Part shown: positions 44,464-54,090 of the stretch, piece by piece
Numbering within the stretch: position 1 is the first letter of the stretch
How the letters are laid out: every line of letters begins with the position of its first letter
NCBI GenBank assembly: GCA_017163975.1
Contig: JAFFSR010000264.1
Span: forward strand, 7,421,001 to 7,485,000
DNA: 64,000 bases
Reading direction: 5' to 3'
Source of the DNA: Anastatus disparis
Taxonomy: Eukaryota; Arthropoda; Insecta; Hymenoptera; Eupelmidae
Translations under genes and position numbers: made by a program
Notes under the pieces: generated by a model
Databases searched by the model: none
Seen by the model: only the letters and a program-made list of their open reading frames with translations
What the model was told of the DNA's origin: nothing

Positions 44464-44784
44464 TTAAGTTTAAAACTTCAAATGAACAATGTTCAATGAT
44501 GAACATTGAACTTTGTTTTTATGATGTTTGTGTTTTTTTTTTATGTTTATGTATTTAAAAAGTGGTAATTTATTAAAATTTTTAGTATAATTATCAATCA
44601 GAATTTTTAATTATCTATATAAATAAAATTTTTTATAGTTCTTTAGAAGTATTTAATATTCTTATATTAAATAATTTCAATTCAGAAGTACACATAATAA
44701 ATTTATTATTTTCATAGAATGAATTTAACCAAATAAGAAAAATTAATTATAATAGGTGAAGATGGATGTGCTGGGAAATTAAGT

Positions 44785-45390
44785 ATGTTAATTGATAAAC
44801 ACATTAGAAAATTCAATCAAATTTGGAATAATCATACAAATTTTTCAACAACCAACAATATTTCTACAAAGGCCCGAAAATATTAATCCAGTTCCATCAA
44901 ATCAAGATTATATAGAAATAATTTTCTCCGGAAATCGGCATTTTGGTCACTGGATTTGTATCTATTATTCACAAAATGTTTCATGTTTATGATAGCTTAA
45001 ATAGTAATTGATTAAATGATGAACAAAAAATTTACATTTATAAACTATTTTCAATTCGTGAAAACTTACAAATATGTTTTGAAAAAGTTCAATTTCAGAT
45101 TAATCCTTTTGATTGTGGCATTTTTTCAATAGCGTTTGCAACAGCAATTGTTAGTAATTTGTGTCCTTGTGAAATAGAATTTGACATCGAAAAAATGCGT
45201 GGACATTTGCTAATTATGTATGAAACAAATTCAATTGTCATGTTTTCATTAGTAAAGGACAATTACACTAATATCAATTATAAAGCGATATCCAGAAATC
45301 AGCAAATTGTACATCGCAAGGAATTGTCAACGATGAAATTAAATTTTCAAAATATAAATTTGGAATATCTTGAAGAAAAAAAGTAACAAG
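44785..45390 (+). pseudogene. Ulp1-like cysteine protease (C48 type) remnant
   Basis: Two frames join. The first (to 44992) ends GHWICIYYSQN, giving the catalytic His. The second (about 44975-45385) reads FHVYDSL, giving the catalytic Asp, then VQFQINPFDCGIFSIAFATA, giving the oxyanion Gln and the nucleophile Cys, then CPCEIEFDIEKMRGHLL. This H-D-Q-C order is that of Ulp1/SENP proteases. A frameshift lies near 44975 and an in-frame TGA at 45009-45011. Such protease genes are common in insect transposons as stand-alone or helicase-associated ORFs. No cellular SUMO-protease features surround it. It is a dead transposon gene. Confidence 0.6.
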
Positions 45391-45539
45391 AATCGGCACT
45401 GTAACAATTACATTTATTAAATAACATAAAATGTTTAAAGGCAACAAATTATAAACCCAAAACTTATCCACATAAAATTTACTAAAACAGTAATAAACGA
45501 AAATCTAAACAAAGTGAAGAAAAAATTTCAAAAAGTTAT

Positions 45540-45752
45540 TGTAAAAAAAATTAAATACATAACGTTGAAGAATCTGAAAATGATATTGAACAAGAAGCAA
45601 TTCTGAAATTTAAAAATCAATTTAATGATAAAAAATTATTAAAATTAACAAAAGTTTCGATTGAGAAATTGAGAAATTTAAATATAACGCAACATGAAAA
45701 TAAAATTAATTCTCAAAACATTAATGTAATGACAAAACTTTTTAATTTTTGA
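45540..45752 (+). pseudogene. Decayed coding stretch downstream of the protease
   Basis: After a TAA near 45555, the frame is open to a TGA at about 45750 and encodes a charged, Asn/Lys-rich segment (SENDIEQEAILKFKNQF, KLTKVSIEKLRNLN). Composition and strand match the protease remnant, so it may be the tail of the same transposon. No domain recognised. Confidence 0.3.
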
Positions 45753-45943
45753 ATAGTTGATAATTCAACCGAAATAAAGTATAATTAGTATGAATATTAT
45801 TTAAATATTATAAGTTGTGAAAAATATCGTAATCTACAAAATGAAAAATTTGAGTTGAAAATTCCGTTTATGGTACTTTTAAAGTTTATTGAATATTTCA
45901 CATAGTTTATGTTATTAGTTCTTAATTACATATAATCTACGGT

Positions 45944-46345
45944 TACATATTTGTCATATTATAGTTTATATATAACATATATTTACATCTTATATTAAAA
46001 GAGTAAATACTTTACAGAAAAGTATTAAACTTTTGACAAATGTTATGAGTGGTATCTTCTAGACTCATGGCCACAAGGAAAGTATGAACCATTAAAGGTA
46101 TTTCCTCGTGGTCATGAGTCTAGAAGATATGACTCGTAAGACAAGGAAAGGATAAAACATTTCGAGAATCTAACGTAATAATTATATATTTTTATAATAC
46201 TAACATACTTTTTGGCAATCAAACGTATTTTGAAAATTAAATTAAATTTATCACAATGGTTTAATAAACGCATCACATAGTTACTATATAACATAAGATG
46301 TGAATGTATGTTATATATAAACTATAATATGACAAATATATAACA
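45944..46345. mobile_element. Palindromic MITE with strong inner hairpin
   Basis: TTTGTCATATTATAGTTTAT (45952) is the inverse of ATAAACTATAATATGACAAA (46318-46337). Inside, GGTATCTTCTAGACTCATGG (46053) pairs with CATGAGTCTAGAAGATATGA (46110-46130) to form a roughly 30-bp stem. It lies between the protease and glycoprotein remnants. Confidence 0.55.
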
Positions 46346-46495
46346 AAGATAATACATTGAGAAAAGGTGTAACAAACTTAGATTTATTTACATACATAAA
46401 TTCAAAATTTGTTCATATTAAAAAAATTTTTGGTGCTAATCTCAAAGATTTTAACAATTTAAAAGAAACATGTGGACTATAAAAGAAAATAATAC

Positions 46496-46785
46496 ATGAA
46501 TCATTATCCCTCGCCCATAGCTCCTGATGAATTTTCCTACAATATCATACTAAAACCAGGTTATATAGCCAAGCTTGCAAGTGAAGTAGTACATGTGATT
46601 AAATGTACACCAGTAGAAACACAGCTGCTACATACAAATAAGTGTTACATTCAACTACCTGCATTAGCGAAAAACCTAACATGATTCTTAACACCAAAAA
46701 CACACATTATTAATATCGGAAATTGGATAAACCTCTTACTAAAACCTCGACCAACGAAAAATATAGTAAAAATTTTTGATTAAAA
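46496..46785 (+). pseudogene. Viral-type glycoprotein remnant (chuvirus-like or BEL/Pao env-like)
   Basis: A plus-strand frame from 46496 to a TGA at 46682-46684, continuing in the same frame to about 46785, resembles part of the ectodomain of a glycoprotein found in arthropods as endogenous chuvirus-like copies and as the envelope of some BEL/Pao retroelements. The resemblance rests on a conserved Gly/Tyr-rich segment, spaced cysteines and a Thr-Pro-Lys-Thr-His stretch after the stop. There is no signal peptide, no transmembrane segment and no fusion domain within the fragment, and the 3' side is cut by the foldback copy starting near 46763. It is not functional. Family assignment is from memory of the fold's sequence style and needs a profile search. 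Confidence 0.45.
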
Positions 46786-47380
46786 ATATCTTTCATTGTG
46801 AACAACAAATTCACCTACTTCAAAATCTACGTTATTTCATCTAAATTTTTTGTTAATAATTCCAATTGGAAATTCATAATGAAATTCCAATTAGGATTTT
46901 AGAAATCCAACGTTAATTTATGGATATTTATAAGTGACTTAAATATTGTTTTAAAATAAAATTTTTTTGTTTTTCATTGCGATTCATAAAAATATCTCTG
47001 TTCATGAAATAAAACGGAACGAAAGAAAGCAAGCCAAATGATCGTCATTTTAGAGCAAATGAAACTGCCAGTTTATAAGCTCTAAGCTCTTTTATTCTTT
47101 ACATTTGCATTCGCTTGCCATAAGAAAGTCGATAGATAGAAAGTAGGGCAGCCCCCTGGCGGTGAATTGTCAGTACTACTATATAAATATGTATATTAAC
47201 ATTCGATGAATGGCTGACAGGGGGCTACCACGCTTTCTACCCATTGACTTTATTATGGCAAGTGAATGCGCACAAAGAGAATATAAGAGTTTAGAGCTTA
47301 TAAATTGCCAGTTTCATTTGGTCTAAAACGACGATCATTCGGCCCGCTTTTTCACGTTCTATTTTATTCAATGAACATAA

Positions 47381-48191
47381 TGTTACGTCACAACGTATCT
47401 TTTATATTACTTTTTAATTTACAATTTTTAAAATATCTTTTTATTAATATGATATTGATGAACTAATTAAACGGTCATCGAACAATAAAAGAATGTGTTA
47501 ACCTAAACAGTAAAGAAACTTAAAGTTGATATTGAGCAAACAAAATTCTTCGATTCAAAATTACAAAACCAAACTCATATTTTGAAATTATTTGTAAGAA
47601 GAACAAGATCCACTTTTTACCTAATGAAATTATGTCAAAGATAAAAAATTATAAAAGCCGACTGAAATTAACGACAGTGGGCACTACCCCAGGATCATCG
47701 TTGGTACCAAGTCGTAAATCCTGTAATTCAAATTCAAATTCAAATTCAAATTCAAATTCAAATAAAGTTATTGTATTCAATATTTAATTATTTTTACAAG
47801 TGTCAATAAATATCTTAAAAGCTTCTTATATTCGACTCGAGTCTTATTTCAAATCGTGCCTATATCTATTCTTTGTCTGTCTGTATCCAGCCTTCGTCTA
47901 CTTGATTCAATCAAGGTAAGAATATTCATTTTATATATACTTTATTCAAATACTCTAAATAAATATTCTTCAATATACTTCAATGGTGAGAAACGGTTTA
48001 CTCAATTAAATATTGGTGGAGTTCAATTCACCACTAGATTATACATATATTTATCTTTCATAATTATAATTTAATAATTAATTTAATTATTCCAAATAAA
48101 TTCAAATTCATATTTAAAATCTTACAAAAACATTCAACATAATAAAATCATACACTTTTATTTAGTCCTGGTGAAAGCCAGGACTTAACAA
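47381..48191 (+). mobile_element. Solo LTR, 811 bp
   Basis: Begins TGTTACGTCACAACG and ends GGACTTAACA, so TG...CA with a short inverted repeat TGTTA/TAACA. It is flanked by ATAA on both sides (47377-47380 and 48192-48195), a 4-bp target duplication. Copy 1 of the host element reads ACATAATGAATATTTC without it. An AATAAA sits at about 47762 after an (ATTCAA)n tract (47711-47762). No internal coding region, so it arose by LTR-LTR recombination. TGTTACGTCAC starts are usual in BEL/Pao and Gypsy LTRs. Confidence 0.75.
47711..47762. repeat. (ATTCAA)n hexamer array inside the LTR
   Basis: Eight or so units of ATTCAA directly before AATAAAG. Confidence 0.9.
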
Positions 48192-48723
48192 TAATTTCTA
48201 AATAGATATTTTTATAAGTCGCAATGAAAAATACAAAAAAATTTTATTAAAAAAAATATTTAGTTACTTATAAATATTTATAAATTTACGTTGAATTTCG
48301 AAAGCTCTAATTGAAAATCTAATTGGATTTTAACGGGGCATCTTTAATTATTAACAACAAACTCAGATGAAATAACGTAGATTTCGAAGTAGGTGAATTT
48401 GTTGTTCACAAAGAAAGATATTTTTAATAAAAAATATCTTTTATTATTAACAAAAAATTGACTTACCTCGAAATCTAAATTATTTTATCTGGAAAATCTA
48501 CGAAGACGATTCACATGGATATCCATGTGAATCATCTACGACGATATCGAAAAATTTATTAAAATAAAATTTACATCATTAATAAAAAACTGTTCTTGAC
48601 ATAATATTAAGATTTTTCAAATATCCAAAATTAGTAAAAAAAACCGTAACAGTATTAGGGAAATATTGAATGAAATGATAAAATACATTAAATGTTAAAA
48701 TAGTAATACCTTTAATAGTTACG

Positions 48724-48842
48724 ATGCATGTTCTTGCATTTGATTATGTGATAGCGGATTTTTGCCGTAGATAGTGAGATTGCAGGTTCTCGCTTTTGAT
48801 AGTGAGATAGCGGGTTCTTGCTTCATTTAGTGAGATGGCGAC
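48724..48842. repeat. Tandem repeat, about four units of ~31 bases
   Basis: Units resemble TAGTGAGATAGCGGGTTCTT then GCTTTTGA, from GATGCATGTTCTTGCATTTG to TAGTGAGATGGCGAC. More GC-rich than the flanks. No coding meaning seen. Confidence 0.6.
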
Positions 48843-49149
48843 TTACTGCTCCAAGTCGACGAAATATCGAAGTGAACAAACGTGTCTGCATCGTTCTGTA
48901 AGCAAATTATTTTTTCTGTGCTTAAAAAAAAAAAAATTTTTTTTCATACTTATTTATACTTTTTTAATATTATTACATATCGAAGTGAATCAAGGTAAGT
49001 GTAATGCACATTTATTCAGTACTTGGTGAAAAGTTATGAGCCAAAAACAAGAGGATTTCTGCAACAGAACCCTTTTCTATGTATATATATATATTTATAT
49101 TATAAAAAGATTTCGCCACTGCTGCCACCGTGTATAAGAATTCGATTTT

Positions 49150-49680
49150 TCCTTGGTCAGCTAGAATTTAGCTAGAATCTAGCTGAAATTTAGCTAACAA
49201 TTAACTAAAAAGTTAGCTAAAAATTAGCTTAAAGTTAGCTGAAGTCAGATAAAATTACATAAAAGTTAGCTACATTAAATCAAAAGTTAGTTGAATTTAA
49301 TATTAAAATTAGCTAAATTTATGCATAATTTAGATGGGAAATAGTTGAAATTTAGCTAAAAATTAGCTAAAATTTATAATAATTTCAAGCAATTTTAAGT
49401 GAATTTTGGTTTGGTTTCAGCTGAATTTTAACTGCATTTTAAATCTATTTATATTATATTCTTTCTATACTATTGAAAGTATATCGCCGCTGTCGTCGCT
49501 GTCATCGTCAGATACATGTCCCTCACTTTTGGAGCTACGTTACAGCGTTAAATTTAGCTGGATTTGAGCTTTTAATAAGCTAGAAAATATCTAAATTAAG
49601 CTAAATTTAAGCTTTGAAATAGCTGAAAAATAGCTGAATTTAGCAGAATTTAAGCTTGTAGTGAACTTGGTAATAGTTAA
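49150..49680. repeat. Dyad-word repeat built on TTAGCTAA, copy 1
   Basis: AGCT words recur about every 10-12 bases: TAGCTAGAATTTAGCTAGAA, CTAGCTGAAATTTAGCTAAC, AAGTTAGCTAAAAATTAGCT and others. It is preceded by GCTGCCACCGTGTATAAGAA, which also precedes the copy at 52200. Confidence 0.65.
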
Positions 49681-50103
49681 TTTTAAGTTTTGTATATAAC
49701 GATATATGCCCTATTGAAATTGATAACGTTATTTAATGACGTCATTTAATAACGTCATTTCATCAAATGATGTTGCAAATTGAGACATTTCGCGACGTCA
49801 TTTATGTTAAAATGACGCCTTTTGAGAAAATAACGTCATTTTTCAAATGAGCTTTGATGATTTATTAAATTATGAAAAAGGCGTGACTTATAGTGGGAAA
49901 TGACGTTATTTTTTTTAATGACATGATTTTCTTAAATGACGTTATTCGTTAGCGAGAACGCGGGATTTACTATGGGAAATAGTTGTTTTTGAATGACGTG
50001 ATTATATTACAATGACATGATTTTTTATGAGTGACTTTATTTGCTGTTCAAAAAGACGTGATTTATAGTAGGAAATGTTATTTTTCTTTAATGACATGAT
50101 TTT

Positions 50104-50300
50104 CTGTCTGGCCTCTTATATATGCGTCTTCCAAATTTGTGTAAGAGATGACAAAACTTAGAAAAACGCCACCTAGTGACTTCAAGTCGAACCGATGTTA
50201 TCGATCATTAATAGCGATTTTAATTCACTAGGTGGCGTTTTTCTAAGTTTTGTCATCCCTTACACAAATTTGGAAGACGCAGATATAAGAGGTCAGGCGG
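50104..50300. mobile_element. 197-bp hairpin MITE
   Basis: GCCTCTTATATATGCGTCTT then CCAAATTTGTGTAAG is mirrored by CTTACACAAATTTGGAAGAC then GCAGATATAAGAGGT. The inner arms AACGCCACCTAGTGA/TCACTAGGTGGCGTT complete a stem of about 75 bp around a 40-base loop. High arm identity suggests a young copy. Confidence 0.7.
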
Positions 50301-50309
50301 TAGATTTTC

Positions 50310-50412
50310 GAAAACTATGAAAAAATATGTGAAAAATACACGTGAAAAATATACGTGAAAAAACACACAAATTTTACATGTGAAAAACACGTGTTTTTTT
50401 TTAATTGGGTAA
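50310..50412. repeat. CACGTG dyad-word half-element
   Basis: ACACGTGAAAAATATACGTG, AAAACACGTGTTTTTTTTTA-type words end at TTAATTGGG. On the minus strand this reads CCCAATTAAAAAAAACACGT, a variant of the CCCTATT-type terminus. Same word family as 3838-4134. Confidence 0.5.
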
Positions 50413-50869
50413 CGAGTAACGTCATTGAAGAAAATTATGTCATTAAAGAAAAATAACGTCATCTCCCACTATAAATCACGTCTTTTTTATAATTTAATAA
50501 GCCATCAAAGCTCATTTGAAAAATGACGTTATTTTCTCAAAAGACGTCATTTTAACATAGATGACGTCGCAAAATGTCTCAATTTGCAACGTCATTTGAT
50601 GAAATGACGTTATTAAATGACGTCGTTAAATAACGTTATCATTTTCAACAGGGTGATAACATATAAGTTCAAGATTGATAACAGATGGAAAATAGGTAAT
50701 AATATTTTTTTTTACAATTAGCTAATTATCCTGTAATCATCGTGAAGTTTGATCGTATAAATAATTATTAATTTTATGATTTTATTCAAAGTATAGGGTT
50801 GAAAATATCATTCTGAAAAATCTAAATTGAAATTTAATTTTTATTTAATTTCGTAAAAAAACACCGACA

Positions 50870-51066
50870 TCACAGTTTTCTAAACTTTTTATTCTTAACT
50901 AAAAATGTTTCAAATATCTCTTTATTACTGCCTTCCATTTTTACTAATAGAAAGCCTAATATAAAGAAATTTCGGGAAATTTTTCAATAAAGATTAAAAA
51001 TTTAGAGAACTGCAATTTCGGTAGCAATGTATAAATCATATACCTTATTAATTCCCCTTAAATTAT
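50870..51066. repeat. TTAAGGGGA repeat, copy 2 (inverse of 22016-22250)
   Basis: On the minus strand it starts TTAAGGGGAATTAATAAGGT and follows the order of words of the 22016 copy with many substitutions. The rest of 50654-51290 is AT-rich and featureless. Confidence 0.45.
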
Positions 51067-51289
51067 GTTTTCGATGTGTAAAAATTTTATGACATAATTT
51101 AAATGTATTATTAATTTTGTTATAGAAACAATTAATATTAATATGTACACCTAGAGACAAAAAAATTTAATCCTGTTTACAATGAAACAGCAATGAAAAA
51201 AAATTTTTAATTAAAAAACCGTATAGCATCGATGAAAAAAACGAAAAAAAAACAACGTTCAATTGATATATCTATAGACTAACAGAACT

Positions 51290-51640
51290 ATTTTTCAATT
51301 TATTACTAGCTTAATTTACATTGCTACTAACGTCGCTCGATTGAATTTTCATATATTATATTATTATGTATAAATTAGCGAATTTTAAAATGAAAAAGAA
51401 TTGTCTCAACTTATGAATTTTGATATTGAAGTTTCGTACTAAATTAAATTTTTATATTTTTTTAAAAAAAGGATTAATAAAAGTTACAATATGTATGAAA
51501 ATTGTTCAAATACAAATCATGTCATAATGAATTAAGAATTTATTTTACTAAATTGCATTTGAATCAATGAAAAAATATGATGGGAATTTATTCTTTTTAA
51601 TCACGTATTTCAATCACGAACCATGAAATAATCGAAAACA
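51290..51640. mobile_element. Detached arm of the 8.6-kb foldback family
   Basis: AGCTTAATTTACATTGCTAC then TAACGTCGCTCGATTGAATT (51310) and ATTTATTCTTTTTAATCACG (51585) follow 34715-34995 in order. It ends where the satellite would begin. One arm only. Confidence 0.55.
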
Positions 51641-51679
51641 GTATTTGACGTTTACTAGGACTAACAACTGTACGGAGAA

Positions 51680-51910
51680 AAAAAAGTACTGTTAAAATAG
51701 GTACTAAATCTAGTATATCTAATTTATGTACTAAGGTATTTAAAAAAAAAGTGATGATATAATTTCAATTAGTACTATAGCTTGAGTTTTAGAGACTAAT
51801 GTCGGTATTATTATATTATGAAGCAAGAGCATAAATTTTCGATGCTTAGTGTCTTTTTTTCGGTACTAAGACTGACATTTCACCTACTCGATTCAAGGGC
51901 AATATTTCGC
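51680..51910. repeat. Possible dyad-word repeat with AGTACT / GGTACTAA
   Basis: AAGTACTG, AGGTACTAAATCTAGTA, TATGTACTAAGGTA, AATTAGTACTATAG and CGGTACTAAGAC recur over 230 bases. Weaker than the other dyad-word blocks; ends not found. Confidence 0.35.
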
Positions 51911-52179
51911 AGAAAATGTGATTGTTGATCTCTTTTGGTGCAGCATTTTCTGTTACTAAAATTAAAAAATGATAAATATAGAATTATTTATGTAACATAT
52001 AATACTTTTAAATTACTAATAATTAATTTTCTAATTCGTGATATTTAAGGAACGAAAGGATACATGTTTATCTGCTATACTTCGTTTTAAAAAAGTTGTA
52101 AAAAAGAATTTTTAAAAAACTTATATCATATAGAAAGATCTATATCTCTTTATATAATAAAAAGTTTCCACCACCGTTA

Positions 52180-52470
52180 TCGTCGCTGCCACCGTGTATA
52201 AGAATCAATCGTGGCCCCAGTTAGCTAAAATGTAGCTGAAATTCAGTTAAAAAAGAAGCTACAAGCTAGCTAAAATTTGGCTAAAAAATAGCTGAAAGTT
52301 GGATAAAAGTTAGACTAAAGTTAGTTAAAACTAAGCAGAAGAAGGATAAATTTACCTAAAAATCAGCTGAATTTATTTATAAAGTCAGTTCAATTATACA
52401 AAATTTAGATAAAAATTGACAAAACGTCAGTCAAAAATTAGCTGATTGAGTTAAATTAGCTGCATTTAGA
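52180..52470. repeat. Dyad-word repeat built on TTAGCTAA, copy 2
   Basis: CGCTGCCACCGTGTATAAGA then CCAGTTAGCTAAAATGTAGC, AAGCTACAAGCTAGCTAAAA and more. Same leader and words as 49130-49680. Confidence 0.6.
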
Positions 52471-52562
52471 GATGCGCTGTCAACAAAAAATTTTCTCTTT
52501 CGTCTAGAAGCTAGTCAAGTTTAGACTCTAATATTATATTATAATTAAAGTCCATTCTTCAA

Positions 52563-52952
52563 GGGGACGCTGTATCTCTCCATCCTTTTCTAATTGAAAA
52601 ATGTAATTTTTTGGAAAATCTAGTGATTATTGATAGAAATTAAGACTTGTCCGCTACTTGTTTAGTAAAAATGAATATTTTCTCTGATGAGGACCAATTA
52701 ATTTTGCTGCTTTTTTCTCAAGTAAAGTTTGACATACTTAAATAACGTATTCTCTAGCCTAACTTAGGATTTTTTAAGTATGTCAAACTTTACTTGAAAA
52801 AAAAATAACAAAATTAATTGGTCCTCATCAGAGAAAATATGGCTTTTTACTAAACGAGTAGCGGACAAGTCTTAATTTCTATCAATAATCACTAGATTTT
52901 CGAAAAACTTACATTTTTCAATTAGAAAAGGATAGAGAGATACAGCGTCCTC
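52563..52952. mobile_element. 390-bp MITE of the TTAA clan
   Basis: GGGGACGCTGTATCTCTCCA (52563) is mirrored by GGATAGAGAGATACAGCGTC then CTC, followed by TTAA (52953-52956). The left target reads TCAA, one mutation from TTAA. Arms of about 165 bases include AAGACTTGTCCGCTAC and GAGGACCAATTAATTTTG. The terminal 32 bases align without gaps to the terminus at 30000 (about 26 identities). Confidence 0.7.
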
Positions 52953-53165
52953 TTAAAAGAATAAGAAAATTAAGAAGGGTAACTGAAGATGGAGGTGATA
53001 AAAGTAAAATGAAGGAAGAAAGAATAGAGAGTGAAAAAAAGATAATAAAACAAAATATAGAGAAACATAGATGAAGAAAGAAATCCATATACTAAAATCC
53101 AAATAAGACCCAAAAATGTGGCTTGAAAAAAGTGCTTGTATAATATAACTACTCATTATATAGGA

Positions 53166-53210
53166 CTCTACCGGGCTGGACTCCCTCGACTACCGGGCTG
53201 GACTCCCTCG
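53166..53210. repeat. Two copies of a 22-bp unit
   Basis: CTACCGGGCTGGACTCCCTC then GA is repeated directly twice. Small and GC-rich. Confidence 0.8.
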
Positions 53211-53525
53211 ACTTCACCATATAAAAAGGTTAATCATATAGAGGACAAAATCCTTTATATATTAAACTTCTTTTTAAAAAAAAAAAAAAAATTATATAGG
53301 GCTCAATTAAAATTGCTATTCCTATCACAAAAAATGCGTAGATCCGTAGGAGCCAGAAACTGTAGAAAAAGGTAGTTTCACTTTAATATATAATAACTAC
53401 TAATTATATAGGAATTAATAGAAAAGGCAAATCTTATTACATGATAAATTACACATACCCTTAGAGCATATATACTATGGAGGAAGCATCTCGTGTTAAA
53501 AAGTGGTGGCAACTTTAGGTAGAGA

Positions 53526-53633
53526 GAAAGAAAATATTTACTTACATTTTATCTCTCTCGCGTAACGCTCTCGTAAGCGCTGCACCAGAGAGACAATATG
53601 TAAGTAATTATTTTCTTTCTCTCTAATGCCCCG
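53526..53633. other. Inverted repeat AGAGAGAAAGAAAATATTTAC
   Basis: AGAGAGAAAGAAAATATTTA then CTTACAT pairs with ATGTAAGTAATTATTTTCTT then TCTCTCT around a GC-richer loop. It abuts the next MITE directly. Confidence 0.5.
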
Positions 53634-53635
53634 AG

Positions 53636-53861
53636 CACAATAGTCCGCAATTCGTTCGGCGGACACGCCAATTCACTAGATCGCGCCTAGAGAATTTTTG
53701 AAGCCAACCTTGAGAATATAAATTAAATTTTAAGTAATTCATGCTAACACACCAATAACAAAAATTTATTTTCTTAAGGTTGGCCCTCAAAATTCCCTAG
53801 GCACGATTTAGTGAATTGGCGTGTCTGCTGAACGAATTGCGGACTATTGTGCTCGGGGCAT
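53636..53861. mobile_element. 226-bp hairpin MITE with TA target
   Basis: TA (53634-53635) then ATGCCCCGAGCACAATAGTC is mirrored by GACTATTGTGCTCGGGGCAT then TA (53862-53863). Arms of about 95 bases include GGACACGCCAATTCACTA and its inverse. No coding capacity. Confidence 0.75.
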
Positions 53862-54090
53862 TACATCATCGTTGAAATAGCCACTATTTTTTCGTATAGC
53901 ATGCTGCCTTCATGTATATATGCTCGAAGCACATACCTAAAAAATACACGAATCCGAAGAACCGGAGATTCGTAGAAAAAGGTGGTAAATATTTTAATTA
54001 CAATAATATTTAAAATTCATTGAAGAGTAAATTAACTTTTAAATATCGAATTTAAATATACGTTATTGTATATGTAAACAAATATTAATT

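Larger units (their letters stand above)
46763..48560. mobile_element. Foldback element A, copy 2 (no element B)
   Basis: AAAAATATCTTTCATTGTGA then ACAACAAATTCACCTACTTC matches 13973-14015. The inner palindrome (47014-47363) matches 14182-14520. The right side, TAACGTAGATTTCGAAGTAG and ACATGGATATCCATGTGAAT, matches 19058-19230. The outer CCCTATT termini are missing. Across 48330-48345 the sequence reads TTGGATTTTAACGGGGCATC where copy 1 holds element B. A solo LTR is inserted at 47381-48191. Confidence 0.65.
49709..50653. mobile_element. Dyad-word element E: CCCTATTGAAA ends, GACGTC words
   Basis: CCCTATTGAAATTGATAACG (49709) is mirrored by CGTTATCATTTTCAACAGGG (to 50653). The arms consist of AATGACGTCATT-type palindromes: AATGACGTCATTTAATAACG, TTCGCGACGTCATT, GACGTCATTTTAACATAGAT and others. 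A hairpin MITE (50104-50300) and a CACGTG half-element (50310-50412) are nested near the centre. No transposase. Confidence 0.7.
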
